Assembly: GCA_003611805.1 (NCBI GenBank)
Contig: RAYM01000016.1
Coordinates: 1-64,000, forward strand
Length of the DNA stretch: 64,000 bases
Reading direction: 5' to 3'
Source: a bacterium 1xD42-87
Lineage (GTDB): Bacteria > Bacillota > Clostridia > Lachnospirales > Lachnospiraceae
In this document: in pieces, positions 7,850 to 18,528 of the stretch
Layout of the letters: every line of letters starts with the position of its first letter
Position numbering within the stretch: position 1 is the stretch's first letter
Made by a program: the position numbers and the translations under genes
The notes under the pieces: model-generated
Told to the model about the DNA's origin: nothing
Database searches by the model: none
The model's input: only the letters and a program-made list of their open reading frames with translations

Positions 7850-8614
7850 TTACATAACGTCAGTCCTCTGCTTTTCTTTCTGTCTTTCCCTCTCTGCAAA
7901 AGAATACACACACCCACAGTAATCCTGCCGATACAGGTCATATTCTTTCGACAGCTCAATCGACCTTTTATAGCCATCCCTCTTTTTAAAATCCGACGGC
8001 AGCCATGCCACGCCGTGCTCTGCCGCCAGTCTCTCCCCGATCTCATTTAATTTCGCGGCGCTTTTTAAGGGGCTGATGGAAAGTGTCGTGGTGAAATAAT
8101 CATAACCCCCTGCCCGCGCCCGTTTCGCCGTCTCCCTGAGCCGCAGCTCATAGCAGGCAAAACACCGCTCGCCGCCCTCCGGGCACTGTTCCAGACCTTT
8201 TGCCGTCTCAAAAAAGCAGGCAGGCTCGTAGTCTCCTTCTACGATTCGGATTTCATATCCGCCTCCATCTGCATTCTGTATCGACGCTCCTGCACCATAT
8301 GCGCATGTCTCCCCAATTTCACCATCATCTGCATTGACTTTCTTAGTCACTTTTTTGTTATACGCCGCAATCAGCCTCTTCTGCTCCGCCACCCGTTTGC
8401 GGTACTCGGCATCCTCCGTGATATTCGGATTATAGTAAAAGACCGTGATCCGAAAATACTGCCGCAGATACTCCAGCACATAACTGCTGCACGGCGCACA
8501 GCAGCTGTGCAGAAAAAGGGTTGGCACAAGCTCTCCCGCCGCGCACTTTTCATCCTTACACATTCCTTCTATAATCTGATCCAGTTCCTTCTGATAGTTC
8601 CTGACTTTATTCAT
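7850..8614 (-). CDS. queH: Epoxyqueuosine reductase QueH
   Basis: Last step of queuosine synthesis: reduction of epoxyqueuosine to queuosine in tRNA; the non-cobalamin alternative to QueG. 254 residues. Key marks are 'LHSCCAPCSSYVLEYLRQ' (paired Cys near 33-37), 'VFYYNPNITEDAEYRKR', 'GLEQCPEGGERCFACYELRL' (second Cys set) and 'TTTLSISPLKSAAKLNEIG'. These Cys pairs bind the Fe-S cluster and non-haem iron in the family. A small insert near residues 85-115 is variable sequence. It lies 15 bases downstream of the large unknown gene, so probably shares its transcript. Confidence 0.92.
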   Translation of the reverse strand: MNKVRNYQKELDQIIEGMCKDEKCAAGELVPTLFLHSCCAPCSSYVLEYLRQYFRITVFYYNPNITEDAEYRKRVAEQKRLIAAYNKKVTKKVNADDGEIGETCAYGAGASIQNADGGGYEIRIVEGDYEPACFFETAKGLEQCPEGGERCFACYELRLRETAKRARAGGYDYFTTTLSISPLKSAAKLNEIGERLAAEHGVAWLPSDFKKRDGYKRSIELSKEYDLYRQDYCGCVYSFAERERQKEKQRTDVM

Positions 8615-8629
8615 ATTCCTTATTCCGCC

Positions 8630-11260
8630 TCAAAATACTGTTTTTCTATCCTGCCGCACCCGATATGCCGCATCAACCGCAATCTCGCAGACCCTGTTAC
8701 AGTCCGACTCCTCCACCAGCCAGCCCGTGATCTTATAGTCGTACAGTCCCGTCAGGCAGAGCGCGTAGACGATATTTTTCCCTCCGTATTCCTCCGCCCA
8801 CAGCGCCACAGGCGTATCTGTGCTGCTTTCCAGTTCCTCTGTAAGTATGGCAAGACCACTGTTTCCTCCGCTGTCCTGCGCATCCACGCCTTCTATCCCT
8901 TCCAGTGCATCTTCCTCCGCTGCACCCTCTTCTGTCACATCAAACTCCAGATGCACCCCGCCGTCAAAAAAATTCAGCTCCCGCACCCATTTACTGTATT
9001 TTTCCTCTTTTCCGTCATTGTCCAGGTCACACCGGTAAGACACCATTTCATAGACGGACGGCTGCTCTGATTCCCTGCCTGTCCGGTGTTCTGCCCCTCC
9101 CTCTATCATCTCTCCTTCGTCAAACTGCCCTTTTAATGCATCACATTTCTCTGCCATGACCGCCGTCAGCTCCTCATACCCTGTCGCCGCCCACACCCAC
9201 GGTTTTTCATAGCGGTCAAAGACCTCATAGACCCTCGCTTCCTCTGCCAGCTTTCCGTCTGCATAGCTTCTCACGATATAACCGTTATAGACCATCGTGA
9301 GTGGCTCAATCCCCTCATAAAGCAGATAATTTTTCCCCTCATAGGAAACGGCATAAAAGGTCTCCCTCGTTTCAAAGAAACTGTCTGTCTCCGCGTAGGA
9401 CCCGTCCTGCTGCCCCTGCAAATAAACATATTCCACATTGCCGGATGTACCGCCGATAAAGGGACCGTCCAACGCCCAGACAAGATCCTTTCTGCCATCG
9501 TTATCACAGTCCGCCTCCAGCACCGTATATCTGTAGCTATAGCGTGCCGCCCTCTGCACCTGCTGTCTGACAGCCATATCCTTTTCGGCAAGAGACACCG
9601 TCTCTTCCTCAGTCAGTGCCCTGCCGACTTCCATACTTTTCAGGTGGCTGACACCCTTTCCGTCCCACAGTTTACTTAAGACAACCGAATCCTCTCCCGC
9701 CGCCATCATGCCGCCGATCTCATCCAGAAACCCCTGCGGGATATGCTTTTGCCCGCCTTCCAGCCTGTGCTCCACCCCATAAACCGCTTCGGGCACCATG
9801 CCGTCATAAAACTGCCTGTACAGCCAAAGCACCCTGCCCTGTTCTTCCTGTTCCCATTCTTCCGTGGAAAAAGTCTCATCAAAGAGAACCCGTCCCGTAT
9901 CCTCGTAAGCCCGGACTCTTACACCCTCCTCCACATCAGACACGGCACACTCCCTCTTTTTGACCAGAGTATTCCCTTCCCATTGCCAAATTGCCTCTGC
10001 CTGCCGCACCGAATCCTCATTTTTAGATGCCTGATAGGTTGAATTTCCCCAAAAGGACGCCGTCTCGGGAAACTGCCGGTGATACAGATAATAAAAGGGA
10101 ATATCCGCCTGCGCCCGTTCATAGCCTTTCATCTTCCGGTTCCAGAGAAAGATATCAGCGTAACCAGTAAGGTCAGGGCAGCCGTCAAAATTCATATCTC
10201 CCACGCGTATATCCCGTTCCGCCTTGATATACCCGCCGATTTCCTGACAGGGTTTCCCGTAATACCCTTCCCTGTACAGCCGCAGTCTTGCACCGTCAGC
10301 CTCTCTCTCACTGGCATAAAAAAGCGAAATTCCTTCCTCCGGCACGATCTTCCGATAGGTAAAAGCGTCAGGCTTTTTCCAAAATCCTACAGTCCCGCCG
10401 TCTTCCCGCCAACGTGCCATGCCGTCTGAGAACAGCTGCCCAAAACTGCAGTCTTCTTCCTCCACAGTCTCCTGCACCAGACAGACTTCCTCTCCCCGCA
10501 CCAGAAACAGATACAGATACCCGTCCTGCTCCAGCCGGTAAGCGTACTCCCTCTTCTCCTCATCCGCATACATGCGGCGTCCTGCCGCCTCCGGCAGCAG
10601 ATCAAAAAAGGCGCAAAGAAGCGCCGTCTCACTTTCGTATACCGCCCGATAGTGCATCAGACGGACTCTGGGCGGCAGGGCGAGATACACCTCAATGCCA
10701 TCTCCCCCTACCCGGTCCGCATACTCTTCCTGCGCACCGCATAAGTCCAGAATCCGCCCCTTGCCCCCGTCAGACAAAAAGTGTCCCAAATCAAAAATGT
10801 TGCCGCTGTCCTGCGCGTCAAGCCGTTTCGCTTCTATGCCATCGGGAATTGTCACAGCCAGACCGCCATAGGTTAATACATCGCCCTGCATCTCAAGTTC
10901 CGGCTCATCCTGCGCCAGTCTCGCCGGTGCGGTTTTCTTTCCCAAATCATCTGTGGAAAGTACGGCTCCTGCCATTTCTGACATATCTGTCATCCCTGTG
11001 CTCTTTTCCGCCCTAGAACCTAACCCGACATTTTCCTCATTGCCTCCCGCCGCAAGACTATGTCCGGCATCACCCGCGTTTTCTTCCGTCACAGAACCGT
11101 ATCCGATGCCGCGCATACCGCTGACACTGACCATAAGCAGCATACCAAGCGTCAACGCAATCCGTGTTCCTCTTTCAGCGAGACCCTCTCTCTTCATACT
11201 CAAACCATCGACCCAGTCATTTCCTCTATCACTACCATTCTCATCAACGCCGGATTTCAC
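8630..11260 (-). CDS. Large secreted protein of unknown function
   Basis: 876 residues from a GTG whose last bases form the carB stop (GTGA, four-base overlap), suggesting translational coupling. The first 22 residues are charged; an alternative Met at 22 ('MKREGLAERG') begins a signal-peptide-like stretch, 'IALTLGMLLMVSVSGM'. A low-complexity spacer follows (residues 55-120). The body carries at least three Asp-rich calcium-loop-like motifs: 'VGDMNFDGCPDLTGYAD' near 350, 'EADCDNDGRKDLVWA' near 565 and 'YRCDLDNDGKEEKYSKWV' near 745, as in FG-GAP/VCBS-like proteins that sit outside the cell. I recognise no catalytic domain. Its coupling to pyrimidine/arginine synthesis is unexplained. Confidence 0.7.
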   Translation of the reverse strand: MKSGVDENGSDRGNDWVDGLSMKREGLAERGTRIALTLGMLLMVSVSGMRGIGYGSVTEENAGDAGHSLAAGGNEENVGLGSRAEKSTGMTDMSEMAGAVLSTDDLGKKTAPARLAQDEPELEMQGDVLTYGGLAVTIPDGIEAKRLDAQDSGNIFDLGHFLSDGGKGRILDLCGAQEEYADRVGGDGIEVYLALPPRVRLMHYRAVYESETALLCAFFDLLPEAAGRRMYADEEKREYAYRLEQDGYLYLFLVRGEEVCLVQETVEEEDCSFGQLFSDGMARWREDGGTVGFWKKPDAFTYRKIVPEEGISLFYASEREADGARLRLYREGYYGKPCQEIGGYIKAERDIRVGDMNFDGCPDLTGYADIFLWNRKMKGYERAQADIPFYYLYHRQFPETASFWGNSTYQASKNEDSVRQAEAIWQWEGNTLVKKRECAVSDVEEGVRVRAYEDTGRVLFDETFSTEEWEQEEQGRVLWLYRQFYDGMVPEAVYGVEHRLEGGQKHIPQGFLDEIGGMMAAGEDSVVLSKLWDGKGVSHLKSMEVGRALTEEETVSLAEKDMAVRQQVQRAARYSYRYTVLEADCDNDGRKDLVWALDGPFIGGTSGNVEYVYLQGQQDGSYAETDSFFETRETFYAVSYEGKNYLLYEGIEPLTMVYNGYIVRSYADGKLAEEARVYEVFDRYEKPWVWAATGYEELTAVMAEKCDALKGQFDEGEMIEGGAEHRTGRESEQPSVYEMVSYRCDLDNDGKEEKYSKWVRELNFFDGGVHLEFDVTEEGAAEEDALEGIEGVDAQDSGGNSGLAILTEELESSTDTPVALWAEEYGGKNIVYALCLTGLYDYKITGWLVEESDCNRVCEIAVDAAYRVRQDRKTVF

Positions 11261-14200
11261 TTCCCCCGCCTCGCGATCGAAGCGATATCAATCAACGTCA
11301 GTTCTCCCTGACTCGCCGCGTTTTCCAGACTGGTCACAAGCGCCGCCGCCGTGTCCATAGCCGTGATACAGTTGACACCCGTCTCAATGGAAGTCCGGCG
11401 GATCAGGAAACCGTCCCTGCTCTTATCACGTCCCTGTGTCGGGGTGTCAATGACCAGATCAATCCTGTGCCCCAGAATCAGGTCCATGACGGTCGGGGAT
11501 TCCTGATGAATCTTGTTCACCTTTCTCGCCTTCACGCCCGCCTCGTTGAGCGCCGCCGCCGTGCTTCTGGTGGCGTAGATGATATAGCCCAGTTTCTCAA
11601 AACGTCTCGCAACCTCGATCGCCTCGCCTTTATCCGCGTCTTTCACCGTGATAATCATCTGTTTATGCTTCGGCAGGTTGATGCCCGCGCCGAGGAATGC
11701 CTTGTAGAGCGCCTCGTTGAAGGTCTTCGCGATACCGAGACACTCACCGGTGGACTTCATCTCGGGTCCCAGACTGATCTCCGCGCCCCTGATCTTTTCG
11801 AAGGAGAACACCGGCATCTTGACGGCAAAGTAGTCCGCCGCAGGCTGTAAGCCCGGCTCGTAGCCCAGATCGCGGATTTTCTTACCGATAATCACTTCCG
11901 TCGCCAGATCCACAATCGGAATGCCCGTCACCTTGCTGATATAGGGCACCGTGCGGGAGGAACGGGGATTGACCTCGATCACGTACACCTCATCGCCCAT
12001 GGCGATAAACTGGATATTGATCAGACCGATCACATGGAGCGCCTTCGCCAGCCGCCTCGAATACTCGGCGATGGTCTCCTTCACCTTGTCGCTTACCGTG
12101 GGCGCCGGATAGACGGAAATGCTGTCGCCCGAATGCACGCCCGTCCGCTCGATATGCTCCATAATGCCGGGAATCAGAATATCCGTGCCGTCGCAGACCG
12201 CGTCCACCTCCAATTCCTTGCCCTGTAAGTATTTATCCACCAAAATCGGGTGATCCTGCTCGTAACGGTTGATCACCGCCATAAACTCTTCTATCTCTGT
12301 GTCGGAAAGGGCGATCTGCATCCCCTGTCCGCCCAGCACATAGGAAGGTCTGACCAGCACGGGATAGCCCAGCCGGTTTGCCACCTCTTTCGCCTGCTCT
12401 GCCGTATATACCGTGCCGCCCGCTGCTCTCGGTATTTCCGTCTCCTCCAGAATCCGGTCGAAAAGCTCCCTGTCCTCGGCGGCATCCACATCCTCCGCCT
12501 TTGTCCCGAGGATCGGCACGCCCATCTTCATCAGGCTCTCCGTCAGCTTGATCGCCGTCTGTCCGCCAAACTGCACCACCGCGCCGTCGGGCTTCTCCAC
12601 ATTGACGATATTCTCCACATCCTCCGGGGTCAGCGGCTCAAAATACAGCTTGTCCGCAATGTCGAAATCGGTGCTGACCGTCTCCGGGTTGTTGTTGACA
12701 ATAATGGTCTCATACCCCTCTCTGGCAAACGCCCATGTGGCGTGTACGGAACAGTAGTCAAACTCGATACCCTGCCCGATGCGGATCGGTCCGGAACCGA
12801 GCACCAGCACTTTCTTTTTCGGATGGCTCTCCGCCACCTCCGTCTCAGAGCCGAACACGGAATAATAGTAAGGCGTGCTCGCCGCGAACTCCGCCGCGCA
12901 CGTATCCACCATCTTAAAAGCGGCGACAATACCGTTTTCATAACGCATGTTCTTTATTTCTTCTTCGGTTTTCCCGGTCAGTCTCGCAATCACATTGTCG
13001 GGAAACTCGATCCGCTTAGCCTCTTTTAAGAGTTCCACCGTCAACGGCTCTCCGGAAAGCCGCTCCTCCATCTCCGTAAGTATCGCGATCTTGTCGATAA
13101 ACCAGTGATCCACCATGGTAATCCTGTGGATCGTGTCATAGTCAATGCCCTTGCGGACCGCTTCCGCGATAATGTAAATTCTCTGGTCGTCCACAATCTC
13201 CATGCGTTCTAACAGTTCCTCCGCCGTAAGCGCCGAGAAATCATAGCTGCGCAGACAGTCCACATGCTGTTCCAAGGAACGGATTGCCTTCATCAGCGCG
13301 CCCTCGAAATTGTTGGCGATGCTCATCACCTCGCCGGTCGCCTTCATCTGGGTTGTTAAAGTACGTTTTGCCGTAATAAACTTATCGAAAGGCAATCTCG
13401 GTATTTTCACCACGCAGTAGTCCAGCGTAGGTTCAAAGCTGGCGTAAGTCTTTCCCGTAATCGCGTTTTTGATCTCGTCCAACGTGTACCCCAGCGCGAT
13501 CTTCGCCGCCACCTTGGCGATCGGATAGCCCGTCGCCTTGCTCGCCAGCGCGGAGGAACGGCTCACACGGGGATTGACCTCGATCACGCAGTATTCGAAA
13601 CTGGTGGGATGCAGGGCAAACTGCACGTTACAGCCGCCGGTGATCTCCAATTCGTTAATAATGTTGAGCGCGGCGCTCCTGAGCATCTGGTATTCCTTAT
13701 CTCCCAACGTCTGGGAAGGCGCCACCACGATGCTGTCGCCCGTGTGCACGCCAACCGGGTCAATATTTTCCATATTGCAGACCGTGATGCAGTTGCCCGC
13801 GCTGTCGCGCATCACCTCGTACTCGATTTCCTTCCAGCCTGCGATACAGCGCTCCACCAGCACCTGTCCCACGCGGGAAAGGCGCAGACCGTTCGCCAGA
13901 ATTTCTTCCAGCTCGATCTGGCTGTGCGCGATGCCGCCGCCGGAGCCGCCCAGCGTGTAGGCGGGACGAAGCACCACCGGGTAGCCGATTTTCTTCGCAA
14001 AGGCAACGCCATCTTCAATGTTTTCCACAACAAGGGAGGGCGCGCAGGGCTCTCCGATCTTTTCCATGGTCTCCTTGAATTCCAGACGGTCTTCCGCCTT
14101 GCGGATAGTCTTTGCCGTGGTGCCGAGAAGCAGCACATTGTGCGCCGCAAGAAATCCCGACTCGTCCAGCTCCATGCCAAGATTTAAGCCCGCCTGACCG

Positions 14201-14472
14201 CCCATATTGGGAAGCAGGGAGTCCGGTTTTTCCTTTATGATAATCTGTTCCAGTACCTTCGTCGTCAGCGGCTCAATATACACCTTGTCCGCGATATCGC
14301 CGTCCGTCATAATCGTGGCGGGATTGGAATTTACCAGAATAACCTCCATTCCCTCCTCTTTCAAGGAACGGCACGCCTGTGTCCCCGCATAGTCAAACTC
14401 CGCCGCCTGCCCGATCACAATCGGACCCGAACCGATCACAAGCACTCTTTTTACATTAGGATTCTTTGGCAT
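11257..14472 (-). CDS. carB: Carbamoyl-phosphate synthase large subunit
   Basis: Makes carbamoyl phosphate from bicarbonate, ammonia (delivered by CarA) and two ATP, feeding arginine and pyrimidine synthesis. 1071 residues, the normal length. Two homologous ATP-grasp halves are seen: 'KRVLVIGSGPIVIGQAAEFD' at the N-terminus and 'KKVLVLGSGPIRIGQGIEFD' near residue 555, each with 'EVNPRVSRSSALASKATGYP' or 'EVNPRSSRTVPYISKVTGIP'. The C-terminal MGS-like allosteric domain occupies about the last 140 residues. It follows carA by 13 bases. Confidence 0.98.
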   Translation of the reverse strand: MPKNPNVKRVLVIGSGPIVIGQAAEFDYAGTQACRSLKEEGMEVILVNSNPATIMTDGDIADKVYIEPLTTKVLEQIIIKEKPDSLLPNMGGQAGLNLGMELDESGFLAAHNVLLLGTTAKTIRKAEDRLEFKETMEKIGEPCAPSLVVENIEDGVAFAKKIGYPVVLRPAYTLGGSGGGIAHSQIELEEILANGLRLSRVGQVLVERCIAGWKEIEYEVMRDSAGNCITVCNMENIDPVGVHTGDSIVVAPSQTLGDKEYQMLRSAALNIINELEITGGCNVQFALHPTSFEYCVIEVNPRVSRSSALASKATGYPIAKVAAKIALGYTLDEIKNAITGKTYASFEPTLDYCVVKIPRLPFDKFITAKRTLTTQMKATGEVMSIANNFEGALMKAIRSLEQHVDCLRSYDFSALTAEELLERMEIVDDQRIYIIAEAVRKGIDYDTIHRITMVDHWFIDKIAILTEMEERLSGEPLTVELLKEAKRIEFPDNVIARLTGKTEEEIKNMRYENGIVAAFKMVDTCAAEFAASTPYYYSVFGSETEVAESHPKKKVLVLGSGPIRIGQGIEFDYCSVHATWAFAREGYETIIVNNNPETVSTDFDIADKLYFEPLTPEDVENIVNVEKPDGAVVQFGGQTAIKLTESLMKMGVPILGTKAEDVDAAEDRELFDRILEETEIPRAAGGTVYTAEQAKEVANRLGYPVLVRPSYVLGGQGMQIALSDTEIEEFMAVINRYEQDHPILVDKYLQGKELEVDAVCDGTDILIPGIMEHIERTGVHSGDSISVYPAPTVSDKVKETIAEYSRRLAKALHVIGLINIQFIAMGDEVYVIEVNPRSSRTVPYISKVTGIPIVDLATEVIIGKKIRDLGYEPGLQPAADYFAVKMPVFSFEKIRGAEISLGPEMKSTGECLGIAKTFNEALYKAFLGAGINLPKHKQMIITVKDADKGEAIEVARRFEKLGYIIYATRSTAAALNEAGVKARKVNKIHQESPTVMDLILGHRIDLVIDTPTQGRDKSRDGFLIRRTSIETGVNCITAMDTAAALVTSLENAASQGELTLIDIASIARRGK

Positions 14473-14485
14473 AATATAACCTCCG

Positions 14486-15679
14486 TTATTTATTGCTTTT
14501 CGTCTTCATCATGGAAATAAACCGATCAAACAGATATGAAGAATCCTGCGGTCCGGGGCACGCCTCCGGGTGGAACTGCACCGTAAAGATGTTCTTTCCC
14601 GTGTAGGAAAGCCCCTCGTTCGTGCCGTCGTTTACATTGACAAACGCCGGAACCGCCACCTGCGGGTCAAGCTTGTCCATATCTACCACATAACCGTGAT
14701 TCTGAGACGAAATATAAACCCTGCCCGTAGACAGATCCTTCACAGGATGATTGCCGCCACGGTGCCCGTATTTCATTTTAAAAGTGTCCGCGCCCGTAGC
14801 AAGCGCCATAAGCTGATGCCCGAGACAGATCGCAAAAATCGGGACATCAGACTCATAAAGCCTGCGGATTTCTTCTATTATAATAGTGCACTCCTTCGGG
14901 TCGCCCGGACCGTTGCTGAGCATGATGCCGTCCGGCTGATCCGCCAGAATCTCCGCTGCGGTAGTCGTTGCCGGATAAACCGTCACGTCGCACCCTCTCG
15001 CCGCCAGCGACTTTGCGATGTTGTCCTTCGCTCCCAGATCAAGAAGCGCCACCTTAAGCCCCGCACCATTCAAATCCCTCACCAGGCTTGGCTTCTTCTC
15101 CCGGATGCCCGCCTCGAATTCCTCTCTTTTAAAGGAAGCGCTGCCGGAAAGCGGTCCGTTCTGGGCAAGTTCCTTTGTTCCCTGCAGGGTATATTTCTCT
15201 GTACAGCTTACCCGCTCCACTACCTTGCCTGTCGTATATGCTTTTAACTTGGGAATGATTTCATCAAGATTATAAGTTTCGTCGGTCGTGATCATACCGT
15301 TCATGGTACCCTTCTCACGAAGGATTCTGGTAAGGGCTCTGGTGTCAATTCCGGCGATCCCCGGCACACCGTTGTCCTCTAAGAATTGCTGAATTGTCAT
15401 ATCACATCGGAAATTGCTGGGAATGCGGGATAGCTCCCGCACAATAAAACCATCACACCAAGGTTTCTTCGACTCCATATCGTCCCGGCATATTCCATAA
15501 TTGCCGATCAGCGGATACGTCATACAAACTGCCTGTCCCGCATAGGACGGATCGGTCAGCACTTCCAGATAACCTGCCATGGAAGTGTTAAAGACAATCT
15601 CGCTGATAATCTCCCTGCGCGCCCCTATATGCGTCCCCTCAAACACCGTGCCGTCTTCCAGTATTAAAAATGATTTCAT
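14486..15679 (-). CDS. carA: Carbamoyl-phosphate synthase small subunit (glutaminase)
   Basis: Hydrolyses glutamine and channels ammonia to CarB. 397 residues. The N-terminal CPSase_sm_chain domain begins 'MKSFLILEDGTVFEGTHIGA'. The class I glutaminase domain has the nucleophile Cys in 'IFAICLGHQLMALATG' and the catalytic His-Glu in 'FTVQFHPEACPGPQ'. It is somewhat longer than the usual 355-380, mostly through an insert around residues 155-190. First gene of carAB; no pyr attenuator could be recognised in the 60-100 bases upstream. Confidence 0.97.
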   Translation of the reverse strand: MKSFLILEDGTVFEGTHIGARREIISEIVFNTSMAGYLEVLTDPSYAGQAVCMTYPLIGNYGICRDDMESKKPWCDGFIVRELSRIPSNFRCDMTIQQFLEDNGVPGIAGIDTRALTRILREKGTMNGMITTDETYNLDEIIPKLKAYTTGKVVERVSCTEKYTLQGTKELAQNGPLSGSASFKREEFEAGIREKKPSLVRDLNGAGLKVALLDLGAKDNIAKSLAARGCDVTVYPATTTAAEILADQPDGIMLSNGPGDPKECTIIIEEIRRLYESDVPIFAICLGHQLMALATGADTFKMKYGHRGGNHPVKDLSTGRVYISSQNHGYVVDMDKLDPQVAVPAFVNVNDGTNEGLSYTGKNIFTVQFHPEACPGPQDSSYLFDRFISMMKTKSNK

Positions 15680-15789
15680 CGTCTACCCTGTCCCTTCATC
15701 GATTCATCCGGCTTTAACTGTCCCTAAGTCCTTAATCGACTAATTATAGCACAGGCGGAATCCGGCTTCAACTGCAAATCATGCAAAAA

Positions 15790-15837
15790 TACGGCGGCTG
15801 TACGCACAGGTTACTTTTCACACCTGCAGCCGCCGTA
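15790..15837. terminator. Strong hairpin at the end of the trp operon
   Basis: TACGGCGGCTG (15790-15800) pairs perfectly with CAGCCGCCGTA (15827-15837), with a secondary CAGG/CCTG stem in the loop. It lies 18 bases after the trpA stop and before the carA promoter region. On the minus strand it is followed by TTTTTGC, a fair terminator for trp. Confidence 0.7.
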
Positions 15838-15854
15838 TAATTACAGATGCTATT

Positions 15855-16631
15855 TTAACAGGACGCCATCCCCGCCTTCATCTCCCGCACATATGCCCCC
15901 ACATGAGGTGCCGCCTCCCTGCCGTACTTTTCAATAATTTTCACAATGGCTGAACCCACAATCGCCCCATCCGAAATACCTGCCATCTTCGCCGCCTGCT
16001 CCGGCGTGGAGATGCCGAACCCGATGGCACAGGGAATATCCGTATTCTGCCGTATCACTTCCACAATAGACTGCAGGTCCGTCCTGATCTCGCTTCTGGT
16101 GCCGGTAACCCCGAGACTGGACACCACGTAGAGAAACCCTTCCGCCTCCCTCGCGATCATGGCGATACGATTTGCGGAAGTGGGCGCGACCAGAGAAATC
16201 AGATCCACCCCATAAGTATGGCAGATATCCAGAAACTCTTCCTTCTCCTCATAGGGCAGATCGGGCAGGATCACCCCGTCTATCCCAATCTCCCGGCAGA
16301 CGGAGAAAAACCGCTCCGATCCGTAAGAAAAAATCACATTGGCATAAGTCATAAACACCATGGGCGTCTGTACGTCCCGCCGCAGGCTTCTCACCATATC
16401 AAAAATTTTATCCGTTGTGACTCCATCAGTCAACGCCCGCAGATTCGCGCCCTGAATCACAGGACCTTCCGCCGTCGGATCCGAAAAAGGAATCCCCAGC
16501 TCGATCAGATCCGCCCCGTTTTCTACTGCCCCGCGCACACATGCCATGGTCGTCTCCAAGTCCGGGTCCCCACATGTCACAAAAGCGATAAACGCCTTTC
16601 CGTCTGCAAAAGCTTCTCCTATCTTACTCAT
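15855..16631 (-). CDS. trpA: Tryptophan synthase alpha subunit
   Basis: Cleaves indole-3-glycerol phosphate to indole and glyceraldehyde 3-phosphate; works in complex with TrpB. 258 residues from ATG at 16631, chosen because it follows GAGGGGAGG; an upstream Met at 16658 lies inside trpB. Conserved '[13 protein letters not shown]', '[18 protein letters not shown]' (catalytic Glu and Asp) and '[13 protein letters not shown]' are present. The start overlaps the trpB stop by eight bases. Last gene of the operon. Confidence 0.97.
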   Translation of the reverse strand: MSKIGEAFADGKAFIAFVTCGDPDLETTMACVRGAVENGADLIELGIPFSDPTAEGPVIQGANLRALTDGVTTDKIFDMVRSLRRDVQTPMVFMTYANVIFSYGSERFFSVCREIGIDGVILPDLPYEEKEEFLDICHTYGVDLISLVAPTSANRIAMIAREAEGFLYVVSSLGVTGTRSEIRTDLQSIVEVIRQNTDIPCAIGFGISTPEQAAKMAGISDGAIVGSAIVKIIEKYGREAAPHVGAYVREMKAGMASC

Positions 16632-17814
16632 GGATATCCTCCCCTCTGTAGCGCGCAATAGCGGCGCAGTCCTTGTCCCCTCTTCCGGAAATGGTGATCA
16701 CAATGATACGATCTTTTCCCATAACAGGAGCAATCTTTCTGGCGTAGGCAACGGCGTGTGCCGATTCAATGGCAGGGATAATGCCCTCCGTCCTTGCCAG
16801 ATACTCAAAAGCGTCCACCGCCTCGTCGTCAGTCACAGGCACATATTCCGCCCTGCCGATATCGTGAAGATAGGCGTGTTCCGGTCCGATTCCCGGATAG
16901 TCAAGACCTGCGGAGATGGAGTAAACCGGCGCGATCTGCCCGTACTCGTCCTGGCAAAAATAGGACTTCATTCCGTGGAAGATGCCAATCCGCCCCGTAT
17001 TCACGGTCGCCGCAGTCTCAAAGGTATCAATGCCCCTGCCAGCCGCCTCGCAGCCGATCAGCCGCACACCTTTATCCTCTATGAAATGATAAAAACTACC
17101 AATAGCGTTGGACCCGCCCCCCACACAGGCGATCACCGCATCCGGCAGCCGCCCCTCTTTCTCCAGAAGCTGCGACTTGATCTCACGGGAAATCACCGCC
17201 TGAAAATCCCGCACAATCGTAGGAAACGGATGGGGTCCCATCACCGAACCGAGACAATAATGGGTATCCGCAATCCGCGAAGTCCACTCCCGCATCGCCT
17301 CGGACACCGCGTCCTTCAAAGTGGCTGTCCCTGTTTTGACGGGAACTACCCCCGCCCCCAGAAGCCGCATCCGATAAACGTTCAATGCCTGTCTGACGGT
17401 GTCCTCCTCGCCCATAAAGACCACACACTCCATCCCCATCAGCGCAGCCGCCGTGGCGGATGCAACACCGTGCTGCCCCGCTCCGGTCTCCGCAATCAGA
17501 CGGGTTTTTCCCATCTTCTTTGCCAGAAGCGCCTGTCCGAGCACGTTGTTGATTTTGTGGGCGCCCGTATGGTTCAGATCCTCCCGCTTCAGATAAATTT
17601 TAGCCCCTCCCAGCTCTTCCGTCATCTTCTTCGCAAAATAAAGCCGGGAAGGTCTGCCCGCGTAATCGTTGAATAACGCTGTGAGCTCCCTGTTAAAATC
17701 CTCGTCATCTTTAAAATGGTTGTAAGCTGCCTCAAGTTCAATCACCGCATTCATCAGCGTCTCCGGAATATACTGTCCGCCATGGATTCCAAAACGCCCG
17801 CTATGATTCGTCAT
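16624..17814 (-). CDS. trpB: Tryptophan synthase beta subunit
   Basis: PLP enzyme that joins indole and serine to give tryptophan. 396 residues. The PLP lysine lies in '[16 protein letters not shown]' near residue 87; the phosphate-binding '[13 protein letters not shown]' and '[15 protein letters not shown]' are typical of the TrpB1 class that pairs with TrpA. Its start overlaps the trpF stop by 14 bases and its end overlaps trpA, so the set is tightly coupled. Confidence 0.98.
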   Translation of the reverse strand: MTNHSGRFGIHGGQYIPETLMNAVIELEAAYNHFKDDEDFNRELTALFNDYAGRPSRLYFAKKMTEELGGAKIYLKREDLNHTGAHKINNVLGQALLAKKMGKTRLIAETGAGQHGVASATAAALMGMECVVFMGEEDTVRQALNVYRMRLLGAGVVPVKTGTATLKDAVSEAMREWTSRIADTHYCLGSVMGPHPFPTIVRDFQAVISREIKSQLLEKEGRLPDAVIACVGGGSNAIGSFYHFIEDKGVRLIGCEAAGRGIDTFETAATVNTGRIGIFHGMKSYFCQDEYGQIAPVYSISAGLDYPGIGPEHAYLHDIGRAEYVPVTDDEAVDAFEYLARTEGIIPAIESAHAVAYARKIAPVMGKDRIIVITISGRGDKDCAAIARYRGEDIHE

Positions 17815-18442
17815 AATCTTTAGTCCTCCTCACGATCTCTACAAACGCCTGCATCTTCTCCGCATCCTTCAATCCGTCCGTCTCAATGCCGGAACTCACA
17901 TCCACTGCATAAGGCTGCCACCGTTTCACAGCCTCTCCCACGTTGGAAGCATCGAGCCCGCCGGCAAGGAAATAGGGACGACTCATCCCCGCCAGAAACT
18001 CCCTGTCAAAAGCCGTGCCTGTACCGCCGTCGCCTGCGTCCAGAAGCACAAAGTCCGCAGAGCTTTCACATGCCTTCTCAATATCTTTCTCGTCTCTCAC
18101 AGAAAAAGCTTTTATCACAGGCTTCTCCGTCAGCTCACGCAGTCTGCTGATATATGCCTCGTCCTCTTTTCCGTGAAGCTGCACCAGATCGATCACCCCC
18201 GCCGAAAGCAGCGCCGCCACCGTCTCCAGCTCCTCATCCACAAACACTCCCACCGCCAGAATATCCGGGTGTAAAAGCTCTTTTAACGTTCTGGCACGTT
18301 CCAACGATACATAGCGTCTGCTATTTTTTACAAAAACAAAGCCGACATATTCAGGATGAAGCAAATTTGCCGTTTCAATGTCACTGGGACGCATCAATCC
18401 GCACAGTTTAATCTTGATTTTATTTTTCTCTTCCTGTTTCAT
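17801..18442 (-). CDS. trpF: Phosphoribosylanthranilate isomerase
   Basis: Amadori rearrangement of phosphoribosylanthranilate to CdRP. 213 residues from ATG at 18442 (GAGGGG upstream); a GTG 10 codons earlier is less likely. The general base Cys is in '[12 protein letters not shown]' and the catalytic Asp in '[15 protein letters not shown]'. TIM-barrel length is normal. It lies 86 bases after trpC and overlaps trpB. Confidence 0.96.
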   Translation of the reverse strand: MKQEEKNKIKIKLCGLMRPSDIETANLLHPEYVGFVFVKNSRRYVSLERARTLKELLHPDILAVGVFVDEELETVAALLSAGVIDLVQLHGKEDEAYISRLRELTEKPVIKAFSVRDEKDIEKACESSADFVLLDAGDGGTGTAFDREFLAGMSRPYFLAGGLDASNVGEAVKRWQPYAVDVSSGIETDGLKDAEKMQAFVEIVRRTKDYDES

Positions 18443-18528
18443 CTGTTCTTTCCCCTCATTCCGAAGCTTCACAAATTCCGACCGAACTTATTCAGTTTAT
18501 TAAAAAAATTGCTCAACAGAGAATTTAT

